DNA of 64,000 nucleotides from Gulosibacter sediminis (GCF_023370115.1 NZ_CP097160.1:2356001-2420000); one strand, 5' to 3'. Shown: positions 24,876-33,955, numbered from the stretch's first letter. Numbers and translations: made by a program. Notes: generated by a model from the sequence alone, not told the origin.

Positions 24876-25550
24876 TTACGGGGTCGCCGTCGCGGTCGGG
24901 GCAACCGACTCGGTCGGCAGGACGGTCTCGGTGGGCAGCGGTGTCTGGGTCGGATCGCCGCCCTGGAACCACTCCTCGGGGAACAACGACTGGCCGTTGC
25001 CAAACACCCACGAAGAGGCGAAGCCGAAGATCCAGTCGAAGAGCATCACGAGCAGCATCATGATGATGAGGAACGCGATCACGACGCCGACGTAGCGCCA
25101 GAGTTCCTGGCGGGTCGGGGTGACGACCTTCTTCAGTTCGATGACGACCTCGCTGAAGAACTTGCGAAGGCCGCGCTTCTCGCCGGCGTCCTTCTTGTCG
25201 TTCTTCTTGCTCGGCTTCTTCGAGGCCTCAACAGCGGCGCCCTTGGCCGAGGTCTTTTCGCCACGCTTCGCCTTCTTGCCCTTGCCGGATGCCGCTACCG
25301 CAGCATCCTTCTTGGCGTCAGACTTCGCATCGTCCGAGTCATCCTCGTCAGCGTCGCTGTCGTCAGCGTCGTCGTCCTCCGCGTCGGCGTCAGCCTCGTT
25401 GTCGGTGTCTTCGTCAGCTTCGCTCGCAGCCGACTCGTCGGCCGCCTCCGCATCAAGCGTCTCGTCCAAAGCGTCGGCCTCGTCACCGGTTGATTCGGTG
25501 CTGTTGGTGAGGTCGTCGTCACGCTCGTCATCAGACGTGCCTGTGGCCAC
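24876..25550 (-). CDS. secE: Preprotein translocase subunit SecE with long charged N-terminus
   Basis: 224 residues from GTG at 25550 (AAGGGA 6 nt upstream); a typical single-helix SecE has 60-90. Residues 8-75 are almost all acidic/Ala/Ser, 78-128 are strongly basic, then the SecE core (LRKFFSEVVIELKKVVTPTR, QELWRYVGVV) and one membrane helix (about 153-172). After it come about 40 residues ending in TPLPTETVLPTESVAPTATA, a Pro/Thr tail predicted outside the membrane. SecE clamps SecY in the translocon. The extension and the tail are both unusual. Confidence 0.95.
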   Translation of the reverse strand: MATGTSDDERDDDLTNSTESTGDEADALDETLDAEAADESAASEADEDTDNEADADAEDDDADDSDADEDDSDDAKSDAKKDAAVAASGKGKKAKRGEKTSAKGAAVEASKKPSKKNDKKDAGEKRGLRKFFSEVVIELKKVVTPTRQELWRYVGVVIAFLIIMMLLVMLFDWIFGFASSWVFGNGQSLFPEEWFQGGDPTQTPLPTETVLPTESVAPTATATP

Positions 25551-25702
25551 GCGGATCCCTTTCGAAGCTTGGATATGCGGCACGAACCGGATTTTGGGCG
25601 CACTGCAGTATGCCTTTTGGCAACTGCACCAGCCTACGTCACGCCGACAACCTTGTCGATAACGCGGGCCCGCTTGCCCTGCAAGACCAGCCAAGATGCA
25701 AA

Positions 25703-25729
25703 ACGGGCCGTGCACTCCGCACGGCCCGT
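25703..25729 (-). terminator. Terminator of tRNA-Trp
   Basis: An 11-bp stem ACGGGCCGTGC/GCACGGCCCGT with a 5-nt loop, followed on the minus strand by TTTGC. It begins 6 nt after the tRNA 3' end and separates it from secE. Confidence 0.8.
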
Positions 25730-25734
25730 GATTG

Positions 25735-25807
<73 letters not shown>

Positions 25808-25979
25808 ACGTCACGTCGCGCATGCTGCGCGGGCAACCCAGACAGTTTACGACAAAACCGCCGCCACCTCCACATGCTGGCACGAGGTTGCCTGCGCATC
25901 GGCGGCTGGATGATGCGGTCCAGCTTGCGTTTGCCACGGAATCGCGGGTGAAATGCCAGAACGAGAGGAAGTGTCATCC

Positions 25980-26483
25980 ATGACTCACCAGTGGCGCAAT
26001 GTCATCGCGCTCTTTGTCAACGAACAAACACGTCAGGTCGCCGGCCGGCTGCTGCTCGACGAAACGGTCCACCCAGACTCCCTTGAGCTGTCGCCGTCAC
26101 GCACCCGTCACGTCGTGAGTGCGATCGTGAACTCGGGCATCGCCGAGTTGACGAGCGACGGCGCGCTGACGCTGATCCCCTCGGTGTTTCCCCAGCTCCT
26201 CGCGGAAGGCAGGCGCGAGACTCAAACTGGAGTTCAACGGTTTCTCGTCGACGGCCGAATCGATGTTTACCCGGCAACTCCGAGCGAGCGGGGCGCGCTC
26301 CTCCGCTGGGTTCGCGATCAAGTCATCGCCACCGACGAAGCGCTCTCTGAGCCCGAGATGAACGAGCGATTGTCCCAGTTCCACGACGACGTGGCGGTGC
26401 TCCGCAGGTAGCTGGTGGACTTCGGGCTCGTGGAACGTCGCTTCGACGGCACTGAGTACCGGCACCCTGGCGTCGACAGGTAG
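25980..26483 (+). pseudogene. DUF2087 protein gene interrupted by a stop codon
   Basis: From ATG 25980 (MTHQWRNVIALFVNEQTRQV) the product has an HTH-like N-terminal part and a DUF2087 domain (FLVDGRIDVYPATPSERGAL, NERLSQFHDDVAVLRR). A TAG at 26409-26411 ends the frame, but translation past it continues the family sequence: LVDFGLVERRFDGTEYRHPG, to TAG at 26481. The family usually has Tyr at this spot, so one TAC/TAT to TAG change probably inactivated the gene. An upstream in-frame ATG (25953) is less likely as the start. Confidence 0.75.
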
Positions 26484-26627
26484 CAACCACGACGTCGCGT
26501 GACGCCGCGAGTTTGCCGTTTGCGCACATCCGGCCCATTTCCGGCGGATGTGCAGACAGCGGGCTGCGCGTCATGAAAAATGAATGACGGTAACCCGTTC
26601 ACAACCGCACAAACTAGGCTGCACATC

Positions 26628-27824
26628 ATGACTGAATCGCGTCTTTCGTCCCGCGTCTCCGCCATTGCCCCTTCGGCCACGCTGAAGGTCGACAACAAGG
26701 CCAAGGCCCTCAAGGCCGAGGGCCGCCCGGTGATTTCATACGCCGCCGGCGAGCCCGACTTCGCAACGCCGCAGCACGTCATCGACGCCGCTGTCGAGGC
26801 AGTGAAGGATCCCAAGAACCACAAGTACACGGCCAACGTCGGTCTGCCCGAGCTGCGCGACGCGATCGTCGAGAAGACCGCGCGCGACTCGGGCCTCACC
26901 GTGCCCGCGAGCCGCGTGCTCGTTACGAACGGCGGCAAGCAGGCCGTGTTCGAGACGATCCAGGCGATCATCGGCGACGGCGACGATGTGCTGCTGCCGA
27001 CCCCGGCGTGGACCACCTACCCCGAGGTCATCAAGTTCGCCGGCGGCAATACCATCGAGGTCTTCGCCGGCGCCGACCAGGGCTACAAGGTCACCGTCGA
27101 GCAGCTCGAGGCCGCGCGGACGCCCAACACGAAGGCGATGCTCTTCGTTTCGCCGTCGAACCCGACCGGCGCCGTCTACTCGCCCGACGAGACCCGTGCC
27201 ATCGGTGAGTGGGCGCTCGAGCACGGCGTGTGGGTCATCGCCGACGAGATCTACCAGAACCTCGTCTACGACGGCGTGAAGGCCACCTCGATCGTCGAGG
27301 CCGTGCCCGCGCTCGCCGAGCAGGCCGTGCTCGTCAACGGTGTCGCGAAGTCGTTCGCGATGACCGGCTGGCGTGTGGGCTGGATGGTCGGCCCCGAGGA
27401 TCTCATCAAGGGCGCCGCGAACCTGCAGTCACACCTCACGAGCAACGTGAACAACGTCGCGCAGCGCGCCGCGCTCGCCGCCCTCACCGGCCCGAGCGAG
27501 CCGATCGAGGAGTTCCGCCTCGCCTTCGACCGCCGCCGCAAGCTCATGGTCGACGAGCTCAGCAAGGTCAACGGCTTCACCGTGCCGACGCCGCAGGGCG
27601 CGTTCTACGTCTACGCCGACGTGTCGGGCGTGCTCGGCAAGGAGTACGACGGCGTTCGCCTCGAGACCTCGCTCGACCTCGCCGACTTCCTGCTCGATCG
27701 GGCCGAGGTCGCGGCCGTCCCCGGCGAGGCCTTCGGCCCCTCGGGTTACCTGCGCTTCAGCTACGCGCTCGGCGACGACGCACTCGTCGAGGGCGTGCGC
27801 CGCATCCAGGCGCTCTTCAACTAA
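26628..27824 (+). CDS. aspC: Aspartate aminotransferase (class I/II PLP enzyme)
   Basis: 398 residues. [34 protein letters not shown] (PLP phosphate/pyridine pocket) and [17 protein letters not shown] with Schiff-base Lys about 241 mark the Ib-subgroup aspartate aminotransferases, which convert aspartate and 2-oxoglutarate to oxaloacetate and glutamate. A TAGGCT -10 box (26615-26620) ends 7 nt before the ATG and no ribosome site is seen, so the mRNA is probably leaderless. Convergent with the next gene across a shared hairpin. Confidence 0.93.
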   Translation: MTESRLSSRVSAIAPSATLKVDNKAKALKAEGRPVISYAAGEPDFATPQHVIDAAVEAVKDPKNHKYTANVGLPELRDAIVEKTARDSGLTVPASRVLVTNGGKQAVFETIQAIIGDGDDVLLPTPAWTTYPEVIKFAGGNTIEVFAGADQGYKVTVEQLEAARTPNTKAMLFVSPSNPTGAVYSPDETRAIGEWALEHGVWVIADEIYQNLVYDGVKATSIVEAVPALAEQAVLVNGVAKSFAMTGWRVGWMVGPEDLIKGAANLQSHLTSNVNNVAQRAALAALTGPSEPIEEFRLAFDRRRKLMVDELSKVNGFTVPTPQGAFYVYADVSGVLGKEYDGVRLETSLDLADFLLDRAEVAAVPGEAFGPSGYLRFSYALGDDALVEGVRRIQALFN

Positions 27825-27840
27825 CTCGCGCCACACCGCG

Positions 27841-27885
27841 CGCCGTAGCCGGGCCCCGTCGCAAGACGGCGGCCCGGCTACGGCG
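27841..27885. terminator. Bidirectional terminator overlapping a stop codon
   Basis: A long stem of about 20 bp with one bulge (CGCCGTAGCCGGGCC paired with GGCCCGGCTACGGCG, plus CCGTC/GACGG) around GCAA. It starts 17 nt past aspC and contains the stop codon (27878-27880) of the convergent membrane-protein gene. Confidence 0.8.
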
Positions 27886-28660
27886 TTGTGAAGGTAATTT
27901 CGGCGAGCTTGTCGAGCAGCTCGTCGTTGTCGTCGAGCGTCGTCGTGCTCCACAGCACGATGTGCACGCGCGTGCCGGTGAGCGGCATGACGCGCTGCAG
28001 CAGCCAGACCTCGCCGCCCTCGCACTCGTCGGCCCGCACGCCGAGCAGCTCGAGTTTCGTGCCGTCCTCGCCCTCAAGCAGGTACGACTCGGGCTCGGAG
28101 ATGCCCGTCGCGCCGTATGAGCACTCATCATTGATGCGATTGAGCTGTGCGAGCGTGAGCTCTTTGTCGGTCTGGTTCGAGTTGAACACCGACGTCTGCC
28201 AGACCTGAATCTGCGCGCTGTAGTCGGGCGCGTACATCGTCAGCTGCTCGGGGCGATTCACGATGTCCTGCTCGATCCAGTCACCGAGCTTCGGGTAGAC
28301 GAGCGTGAAGCCATCCTCGAACACCGCATCCTGCTCAATCGAGATCGTGTCGCCCGGCTGCACCGCGTAGGGCGTCGGCGTGGGGCCCACGGTGTCGGTC
28401 GGGCCACCGGTGCCGCCGCCGCCGCTCTCGAGCGGCGCCGCGGCCTCGCCCTGGCTCGGCTGCAACGGGTTTCCCCACAGCAGCGCGAGCGTGATGACGA
28501 GGCCGATGACGACGACCGCCGAGGCGCTCGTGAGCACAATCGTGAGGGGTGACCAGACGCTGCGTCGCGACGAGCCGGATGCGTCGGGCACAGCATCCGC
28601 TGCCGGCTCGGCCCCGAAACGGGGCTCGGGCGGGCTGAATCTCGGTCGCTGCTCACTCAC
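27878..28660 (-). CDS. Membrane-anchored protein of unknown function
   Basis: 260 residues: a Pro-rich cytoplasmic N-terminus (about 35), one membrane helix (PLTIVLTSASAVVVIGLVIT then LALLWG, about 38-63), a Gly/Thr/Pro linker and an extracytoplasmic domain of about 150 residues containing TISIEQDAVFEDGFTLVYPK and IVLWSTTTLDDNDELLDKL. I do not recognise the domain. It follows murB by 57 nt on the same strand, so it may belong to that operon and have an envelope role. Confidence 0.6.
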   Translation of the reverse strand: MSEQRPRFSPPEPRFGAEPAADAVPDASGSSRRSVWSPLTIVLTSASAVVVIGLVITLALLWGNPLQPSQGEAAAPLESGGGGTGGPTDTVGPTPTPYAVQPGDTISIEQDAVFEDGFTLVYPKLGDWIEQDIVNRPEQLTMYAPDYSAQIQVWQTSVFNSNQTDKELTLAQLNRINDECSYGATGISEPESYLLEGEDGTKLELLGVRADECEGGEVWLLQRVMPLTGTRVHIVLWSTTTLDDNDELLDKLAEITFTTP

Positions 28661-28717
28661 CTGGGTCTCCGTCTCGTTGGCGCACTTCGAGTTTCGCGCA
28701 GCAGCCGCGCGAACGCA

Positions 28718-29770
28718 CTACAGCTGCAGGCCGATCAGGTTCGGCTCGGGGATGAGTTCGACGCCGAACTCGGCGAGCACGCGGGCGCGCACGTAGCGCG
28801 CGAGCTCGGCGATCTGCTCGGCCGTCGCATCCGCGTGGTTCGTGATTGCGAGCGTGTGCTTCGATGAGATCGCGGCGCCGCTGCCGGGCAGCGCGAAGCC
28901 CTTCTTCACGCCGGCGTGGTCGATGAGCCACGCGGCCGAGAGCTTGACGAGCTCGACGCCCTCGGCGTCTTCGCCCGCGTCGAAGCGGGGCGCACTCGCC
29001 GGCAGCGACTCGCTCGCGAAGCTGCGGCGCACGATCGGGTTCATGAAGAACGAGCCACTCGAGCGCGTGTCGACGTCGGCGGGGTCGAGCACCATGCCCT
29101 TCGAGCCGCGCAGGCGCAGCACGGCCTCGCGCTGCTGGGCGACCGGCACGCGGGCGCCGAGGTCGACGTCGAGCGCCTTCGCGAGCTGCGCGTACTGCAC
29201 CGGGGCGCCGTCGTTCGAGTCGACCTCGCGCAGGCGCAGCTCGACCGCGAGCACGAGCCCGAGGAGCTCCTCGCGCTTGAGCGCCGAGGTGCGGTACCCG
29301 AGGCCGAGGTCGGCGGCCGCGACCCAGCGGCGTTCGCCGGCGTCCGCATCCGCCACCTCGACACGCACGAGCACGTCGGCGAGCTCCTGCCCGTAGGCGC
29401 CGATGTTCTGCACCGGCGTCGCGCCGACCGAGCCGGGGATGCCCGCGAGCGCCTCGATGCCGCTGAGTCCGCGCGCGACGGTAGCGTCGACGAGCTCGCT
29501 CCACGACTCCCCCGCGTCGGCGGCGACGATGACCTCGCCGCCCTCGCCGGGGCGGTACTCGACGCCGCGGGTCGCGACGCGCAGCACGGGGCCGTCGAAG
29601 CCGTCGTCGCTCACAATCGTGTTCGAGCCGCCGCCGATGACGAGAAACGGCTCGTCGCGGTCGGCGAGTTCGAAGTATGCCTCGGCGAGCGCGTCGCGGG
29701 TCGCGGGCTCGACGAGCTCGGCCTCGGCCTGCGAGACCTGCGTCGTCGTCAACTGCGCGAACGTCGTCAT
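28718..29770 (-). CDS. murB: UDP-N-acetylenolpyruvoylglucosamine reductase
   Basis: 350 residues. FAD-binding type 4 motif FLVIGGGSNTIVSDDGFDGP, substrate region EALAGIPGSVGATPVQNIGA, the Ser proton-donor segment RSSGSFFMNPIV and the C-terminal Glu in IPEPNLIG. It reduces the enolpyruvyl group to give UDP-MurNAc for peptidoglycan. Its ATG overlaps the stop of the upstream MaoC gene (ATGA), so translation is coupled. Confidence 0.95.
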   Translation of the reverse strand: MTTFAQLTTTQVSQAEAELVEPATRDALAEAYFELADRDEPFLVIGGGSNTIVSDDGFDGPVLRVATRGVEYRPGEGGEVIVAADAGESWSELVDATVARGLSGIEALAGIPGSVGATPVQNIGAYGQELADVLVRVEVADADAGERRWVAAADLGLGYRTSALKREELLGLVLAVELRLREVDSNDGAPVQYAQLAKALDVDLGARVPVAQQREAVLRLRGSKGMVLDPADVDTRSSGSFFMNPIVRRSFASESLPASAPRFDAGEDAEGVELVKLSAAWLIDHAGVKKGFALPGSGAAISSKHTLAITNHADATAEQIAELARYVRARVLAEFGVELIPEPNLIGLQL

Positions 29771-30189
29771 GCGGTGAACTTCGCGCGCACCTGCGCCTTG
29801 GTCAGCACCGTCTTGTCGGCGAAGCTCACCGTGAGGTCGATGCGGCCGATGCCGTCGTCGCCGGCCTCTTCGCCGACCGTCGCGACGATCTGCACGTCGG
29901 CACCCTCGCTCGCGTCGACGAGCACGGGGCGCGTGAAGCGCACCTGGTAGTCGACGACGCGGCCCGGGTCGCCGAGCAGCTCGATGACGGGCTGGATCGC
30001 CGCGCCCATCGTGAGCATGCCGTGCGCGAGCACGCCGGGCAGGCCGACCTCGACCGCGATGTCGTCGCGGTAGTGGATGGGGTTGAAGTCGCCGGATGCG
30101 CCGGCGTAGCGCACGAGCGACTCCCGCGTGAAGTGCAGGGTGGTTTCGAGCAGCTGCTCGCCCTTGGCGGCCGTTTCGAGGGTTGCCAT
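29767..30189 (-). CDS. MaoC-family dehydratase (HadB-like)
   Basis: A 140-residue hot-dog fold hydratase. The hydratase-2 motif is clear: ASGDFNPIHYRDDIAVEVGL with catalytic Asp and His, then GVLAHGMLTMG. With the adjacent N-terminal-type partner it should form a heterodimer that dehydrates (3R)-hydroxyacyl thioesters, as mycobacterial HadB does with HadA. The pair next to murB is conserved in many actinobacteria that make no mycolic acids, so the substrate is not settled. Confidence 0.85.
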   Translation of the reverse strand: MATLETAAKGEQLLETTLHFTRESLVRYAGASGDFNPIHYRDDIAVEVGLPGVLAHGMLTMGAAIQPVIELLGDPGRVVDYQVRFTRPVLVDASEGADVQIVATVGEEAGDDGIGRIDLTVSFADKTVLTKAQVRAKFTA

Positions 30190-30191
30190 GG

Positions 30192-30644
30192 TTAGTTCGC
30201 CCCTTCCCCGCCGACCACGAGGGTCGCGTAGGCGGTCACGACGAGCTCGCCCGCCGCATCCGTCAGCCTGGTCGTCGCCTGGATCATCGCGTTACCGCGC
30301 ACCGCGCGCACCGTCGTCACCTCAAGCTCGGCGCCGAGCTCGTCGCCCGCGACGATCGGGCGCTCGTAGGTGAAGCGCTCGTCGCCGTGCACGACGTTCT
30401 TGAGCTCGAAGTCGGCCATCGGGTCGGCGAGCAGCAGCTGCAGGCCGCGGTCTTGCAGCACGGCCGGGTAGGTCGTGGGCGCGACGACGTCGGCGTAGCC
30501 GGCCGCGCGGGCCGCCTCGACATCGAAGTGGATGGGGTTGCTCGCGAAGACAGCCGCCGCGAAAGCGCGCACGTGCTCGCGCCCAACGAGATAGGGCTCG
30601 GCGAGCACGAAGCGTCGGCCGACGAGATCCGGGTTCACAGTCAC
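30192..30644 (-). CDS. MaoC N-terminal-type dehydratase partner (HadA-like)
   Basis: 150 residues from GTG at 30644. It shows the FAS1-like dehydratase form (PDLVGRRFVLAEPYLVGREH, SNPIHFDVEAARAAGYADVV, APTTYPAVL), which lacks the full catalytic dyad and acts as the non-catalytic subunit for HadB-type proteins. A TAGACT box (30656-30651) ends 6 nt before GTG, indicating a leaderless start. It is first in a hadA-hadB-murB operon with 2-nt and overlapping junctions. Confidence 0.82.
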   Translation of the reverse strand: MTVNPDLVGRRFVLAEPYLVGREHVRAFAAAVFASNPIHFDVEAARAAGYADVVAPTTYPAVLQDRGLQLLLADPMADFELKNVVHGDERFTYERPIVAGDELGAELEVTTVRAVRGNAMIQATTRLTDAAGELVVTAYATLVVGGEGAN

Positions 30645-30661
30645 CCCGCCAGTCTAGGCGC

Positions 30662-30754
30662 CGCGGAAATGCGTTGTTTTTCCCAACGTGAGACGTCCAT
30701 GAGGTTGAGACCCCTTATCGCCGTCTCAGGTAGGGAAAAGCGACGCATTTCCGC
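30662..30754. repeat. Long imperfect palindrome, possible dispersed element
   Basis: Outer arms GCGGAAATGCGT and ACGCATTTCCGC, then TTTTTCCC/GGGAAAA and TGAGACG/CGTCTCA, enclose a loop of about 25 nt. Total length is about 93 bp between hadA and the amidotransferase gene. It lacks the form of a simple terminator and may be a REP/MITE-like unit. Confidence 0.65.
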
Positions 30755-30790
30755 AGCGACGCTAGCTGGTGGAAGAGATAGCCCGCAGAG

Positions 30791-31696
30791 CTAGCTGGCG
30801 CGGAGCTGGCGGTGGCGCGCGAGTTCGTCGATCGTCGAGTCGTTGAGGGCGGCGTGGCCGCGGCGCGACGCGGTTTCGCGGATGCCGAAGATCTTGCGCT
30901 GCGCCAGCTCGAGCGTGTCGAGGTCGATGCGGGTGATCGTGTCGTCGGGCACGCGACTCCAGCCGGCGAGGTTGATGCCGGTCGATGAGAACGCGGTGGT
31001 GCCGTCGGGGCGCTGCAGCATCGCGAGCTTGTAATAGTTCTCGTCGTGGTCGTCGGGCAGCAGCGCCGGGTCGATGCCGTACGAGCGGAAGTCGTCATCG
31101 GTCACGTGCGCCGTCGAGTTCGCGTGAATCACGATCAACTCGGCATCGGTCAGCACGACGGCGTTGAGGCTCGCGTTCGGGAACGTGCGGCGCAGCCGCT
31201 GCACGGCGCGCACGACACCCTCGGCGACGGTGCCGCCACCCTCGCGAATCTGCTTGCGCACATACGAGAAGTAGAGCTCGGAGTCGGTCGTACCCGACAC
31301 GGCCCGCAGTTCTTCTTCGCTCAGCAGCTCCTCGAAGCGCTCAACGGGAATGATCGAGCCATTGTGGGCGAACGCGATGCCGTTCGCGACGAAGGGATGC
31401 GTGTTCACCTTCGTGCGCTTGAGCCGGTCGGTCGCAAGGCGCAGGTGCACGAGCCGCGAGTACGACGGCACGCTTTCGAGCGCGGCCGTGAGCATCGGGT
31501 CGGCTTGTCCGGGCGTCGACACGCGCGCCGACTCGACCTCGGGCAGCTCCTCGCCCGGTCCCGACGCGAGCCACGCGGTGCCCCACCCATCGTTGTGCAC
31601 GCTCGTCATCTGCTGGAAGGCCTCGGCGTTGGCCTCGCCGATCACCTCCGAGACGGTCGTCTCACTGGGTGCGGCGTAGGCGAGCAATCGGCACAT
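30791..31696 (-). CDS. Class II glutamine amidotransferase
   Basis: 301 residues from ATG at 31696 (GGGGAG upstream). The catalytic Cys is residue 2 (MCRLLAYA), exposed by Met removal as in Ntn amidotransferases. Supporting motifs: VHNDGWGTAW, VHLRLATDR, THPFVANGIAFAHNGSI and TDSELYFSYV. This YafJ/EgtC-like group hydrolyses gamma-glutamyl compounds; no ergothioneine genes are adjacent, so its partner or substrate is unknown. Confidence 0.85.
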   Translation of the reverse strand: MCRLLAYAAPSETTVSEVIGEANAEAFQQMTSVHNDGWGTAWLASGPGEELPEVESARVSTPGQADPMLTAALESVPSYSRLVHLRLATDRLKRTKVNTHPFVANGIAFAHNGSIIPVERFEELLSEEELRAVSGTTDSELYFSYVRKQIREGGGTVAEGVVRAVQRLRRTFPNASLNAVVLTDAELIVIHANSTAHVTDDDFRSYGIDPALLPDDHDENYYKLAMLQRPDGTTAFSSTGINLAGWSRVPDDTITRIDLDTLELAQRKIFGIRETASRRGHAALNDSTIDELARHRQLRAS

Positions 31697-31832
31697 GTGC
31701 GGGCTCCCCTCGCTGGTTGCGGTGTCGTCGCGGGCGCGGCGATTCAACCATTGTCCCGCGCGCGCCGCCGCCCGTCGAGCACGCCCGACGCCGCACGTAA
31801 CACTCGCGCCGCAACTGCGAGACAATAGAGGG

Positions 31833-31985
31833 GTGATTTCGGGTATGGATGCGCTGGCTGCGGGCGCCGGCGAGGCCGCGAACGCGGTGTCCTGGTGGAT
31901 CGGCGGCATCGTTGTCGCCGTGGTCTTCGGTGCGATGGTGTGGCGCACGGTGCGCCGCAACCGCATGAAGAAGAAGAAGAAGTAG
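31833..31985 (+). CDS. Small single-helix membrane protein with poly-Lys tail
   Basis: About 50 residues from GTG at 31833 (ATG at 31845 would give 46). One membrane helix (VSWWIGGIVVAVVFGAMVW) is followed by RTVRRNRMKKKKK. Divergent from the amidotransferase, 136 bp away. The helix-plus-basic-tail design suggests a short N-out membrane protein. No family is recognised; start choice is uncertain. Confidence 0.6.
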   Translation: MISGMDALAAGAGEAANAVSWWIGGIVVAVVFGAMVWRTVRRNRMKKKKK

Positions 31986-32138
31986 CGGCCACCGCCCTAG
32001 CGACGCTCGCCAACGCGATCGCATCCGCATCTGCACGACGCCGGCCACAGTCGAAGTCATGCGGCGGCGCCACATCTCCCCACTCCGCGGCGCCCACCGA
32101 GGGCAGGCGCTGCGTCAGCATGCCCGCACGCAGTTACA

Positions 32139-32168
32139 TTGACGTTTTATATAAGTTAGTTATATATT
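32139..32168 (+). promoter_or_regulatory. marR promoter with AT-rich operator
   Basis: TTGACG (32139-32144), an 18-bp spacer and TATATT (32163-32168), the latter 6 nt before the GTG, make a strong leaderless promoter. The inverted repeat TTATATAA-gttag-TTATATAT occupies the spacer and -10, the expected place for MarR autorepression. Confidence 0.72.
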
Positions 32169-32174
32169 TCCCAA

Positions 32175-32627
32175 GTGACAGATCCGCACGACCACAACCG
32201 CGTCGCCGCTCGCCTTGTCATGTACGGCAGCCGCTTCGCGACCTACGCACGCCTGCGCACCAGCGAGCCGCGCTCGGTCGTCGCCCTGCGCATCCTGTCG
32301 CTGCTGCAGCAGCTCGGCCCGATGCGCATCGGCGACATCGCCCTCCGCGAGCGCATGTCGCAGCCCGCGATCAGCACCGCGGTGAACAAGCTCGAGGCGG
32401 ATGGGCTGGTCACCCGCGAGTCCGACCCGGCGGATGCGCGGGCCACCGTCGTGCGCCTCACCGAGGCCGGCGACGCGGAGATCCGCGCGTTCCGGCTTCG
32501 CGCCGGCGAGGCAGCACGGCCCGCGCTCGAGCAGCTCACAGATGACGAGTGGGCGACGCTCGCGCGAGCCACCGACATCCTCGAGCGGCTCACGACCGAA
32601 GAGCCGACGCATCCCGACCACCACTAG
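32175..32627 (+). CDS. MarR-family transcriptional regulator
   Basis: 150 residues from GTG at 32175. Winged helix: VALRILSLLQQLGPMRIGDI, MSQPAISTAVNKLEADGLVT and the wing RESDPADARATVVRLTEAG. The MFS efflux gene begins 69 bp downstream on the same strand, so the pair is probably one unit in which MarR controls efflux in response to a toxic compound. Confidence 0.9.
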   Translation: MTDPHDHNRVAARLVMYGSRFATYARLRTSEPRSVVALRILSLLQQLGPMRIGDIALRERMSQPAISTAVNKLEADGLVTRESDPADARATVVRLTEAGDAEIRAFRLRAGEAARPALEQLTDDEWATLARATDILERLTTEEPTHPDHH

Positions 32628-32695
32628 TTCACCCACTGCCCCGCACGCCGCTGCACTCAGCCCCCGACGTCAGGACACCCACCCGAGAAAGCGAA

Positions 32696-33955
32696 ATGCC
32701 CCAAGACACGCAGCCACCTAAGTCGTCGATTCTCAATCAGCCACTTTCAGTTTGGGCGATCGCCTTCGCCTGCACCGTTTCCTTCATGGGCATCGGCCTC
32801 GTCGACCCGATCCTGCCGGCGATCAGCAAGGAACTCGACGCGACGCCGTCGCAGACGATGCTGCTGTTCACGAGCTACCTGCTCATCACGGCCGTCGCGA
32901 TGTTCTTCACGAGCTGGGTCGCGAGCCGCCTCGGCACGAAGCGCACGCTCATCGCGGGCCTCGTGCTCATCATCGTGTTCGCGGCGCTCGCCGGGACCGC
33001 GGGCAACGTCGACACGATCATCGGCTTCCGCGCGGGCTGGGGTCTCGGTAACGCGCTGTTCATTTCAACCTCGCTCGCCGCCATCGTCGGCGCCTCAGGC
33101 GGAAGCGGCAGCGCGATCGTGCTCTACGAGGCCGCGCTTGGCGTCGGCATGGCACTCGGCCCACTGCTCGGCGGCGCGCTCGGCGAGGTGTCGTGGCGCG
33201 GCCCATTCTTCGGCACGGCGGCGCTCATGGCCATCGGCTTCATCGCAATCGCGACGCTGCTGCGCAAGCCGGCCGAGAAGCCCGTACCGGTGCCGATCTC
33301 GGCGAGTTTGAAGGCGCTGCGCAACCCGACGCTGCGCTCGCTCGGCATCACGGCACTCTTCTACAACTTCGGCTTCTTCACGATCCTCGCCTACACGCCC
33401 TACCCGCTCGAGGCGGCGGCCGCAGCGCAGGGGAGGGAGTTTGGCGCGCACGAGCTCGGCCTCGTGTTCTTCGGCTGGGGCCTGCTGCTCGCGATCACTT
33501 CGGTGCTCGTCGCCCCCGTGCTCACGCGCAACTTTGGCCTCGTGAAGACGCTCTTCGCGATGCTCGTGCTGCTCACCGCGACGCTCGTCGTCATGGCGTT
33601 CTCGATTGGCAATCTCACGGCGCTCGTCTGGTGCGTCATTGTTTCAGGCGCGTTCCTCGGCGTGGTCAACACCGCCCTCACCGAGACCGTCATGGAGGCG
33701 ACCGACCTGCCGCGTCAGGTGGCATCGTCGACCTACTCGGGCATCCGCTTCCTCGGCGGTGCCATTGCGCCGGCCGTCTCGGGCCCGATCGCCGAGGCCA
33801 TGGGCGCCGAGTCGCCGTACTGGTTCGGCGCGGCCGCCCTCATCGTCTCGATCGTCGTGCTCGGCCTCTCGTCGAAGCGCCTGCAGCAGATCGGCCGCCC
33901 GCACGAGACCGCGCAGGAGGAGGCCCAGACCATCTCGGCCGGCGACGCCGCGTAG
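32696..33955 (+). CDS. MFS efflux transporter
   Basis: 419 residues, 12 membrane segments. MFS markers: FMGIGLVDPILPAISKELDA near helix 1, VASRLGTKRTLIAGLVLI (loop 2-3) and the antiporter-type helix 5 YEAALGVGMALGPLLGGALG, which indicates drug:H+ antiport. It follows a marR gene closely. GAGAAAG is a weak ribosome site before the ATG at 32696. The exported compound is unknown. Confidence 0.87.
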   Translation: MPQDTQPPKSSILNQPLSVWAIAFACTVSFMGIGLVDPILPAISKELDATPSQTMLLFTSYLLITAVAMFFTSWVASRLGTKRTLIAGLVLIIVFAALAGTAGNVDTIIGFRAGWGLGNALFISTSLAAIVGASGGSGSAIVLYEAALGVGMALGPLLGGALGEVSWRGPFFGTAALMAIGFIAIATLLRKPAEKPVPVPISASLKALRNPTLRSLGITALFYNFGFFTILAYTPYPLEAAAAAQGREFGAHELGLVFFGWGLLLAITSVLVAPVLTRNFGLVKTLFAMLVLLTATLVVMAFSIGNLTALVWCVIVSGAFLGVVNTALTETVMEATDLPRQVASSTYSGIRFLGGAIAPAVSGPIAEAMGAESPYWFGAAALIVSIVVLGLSSKRLQQIGRPHETAQEEAQTISAGDAA

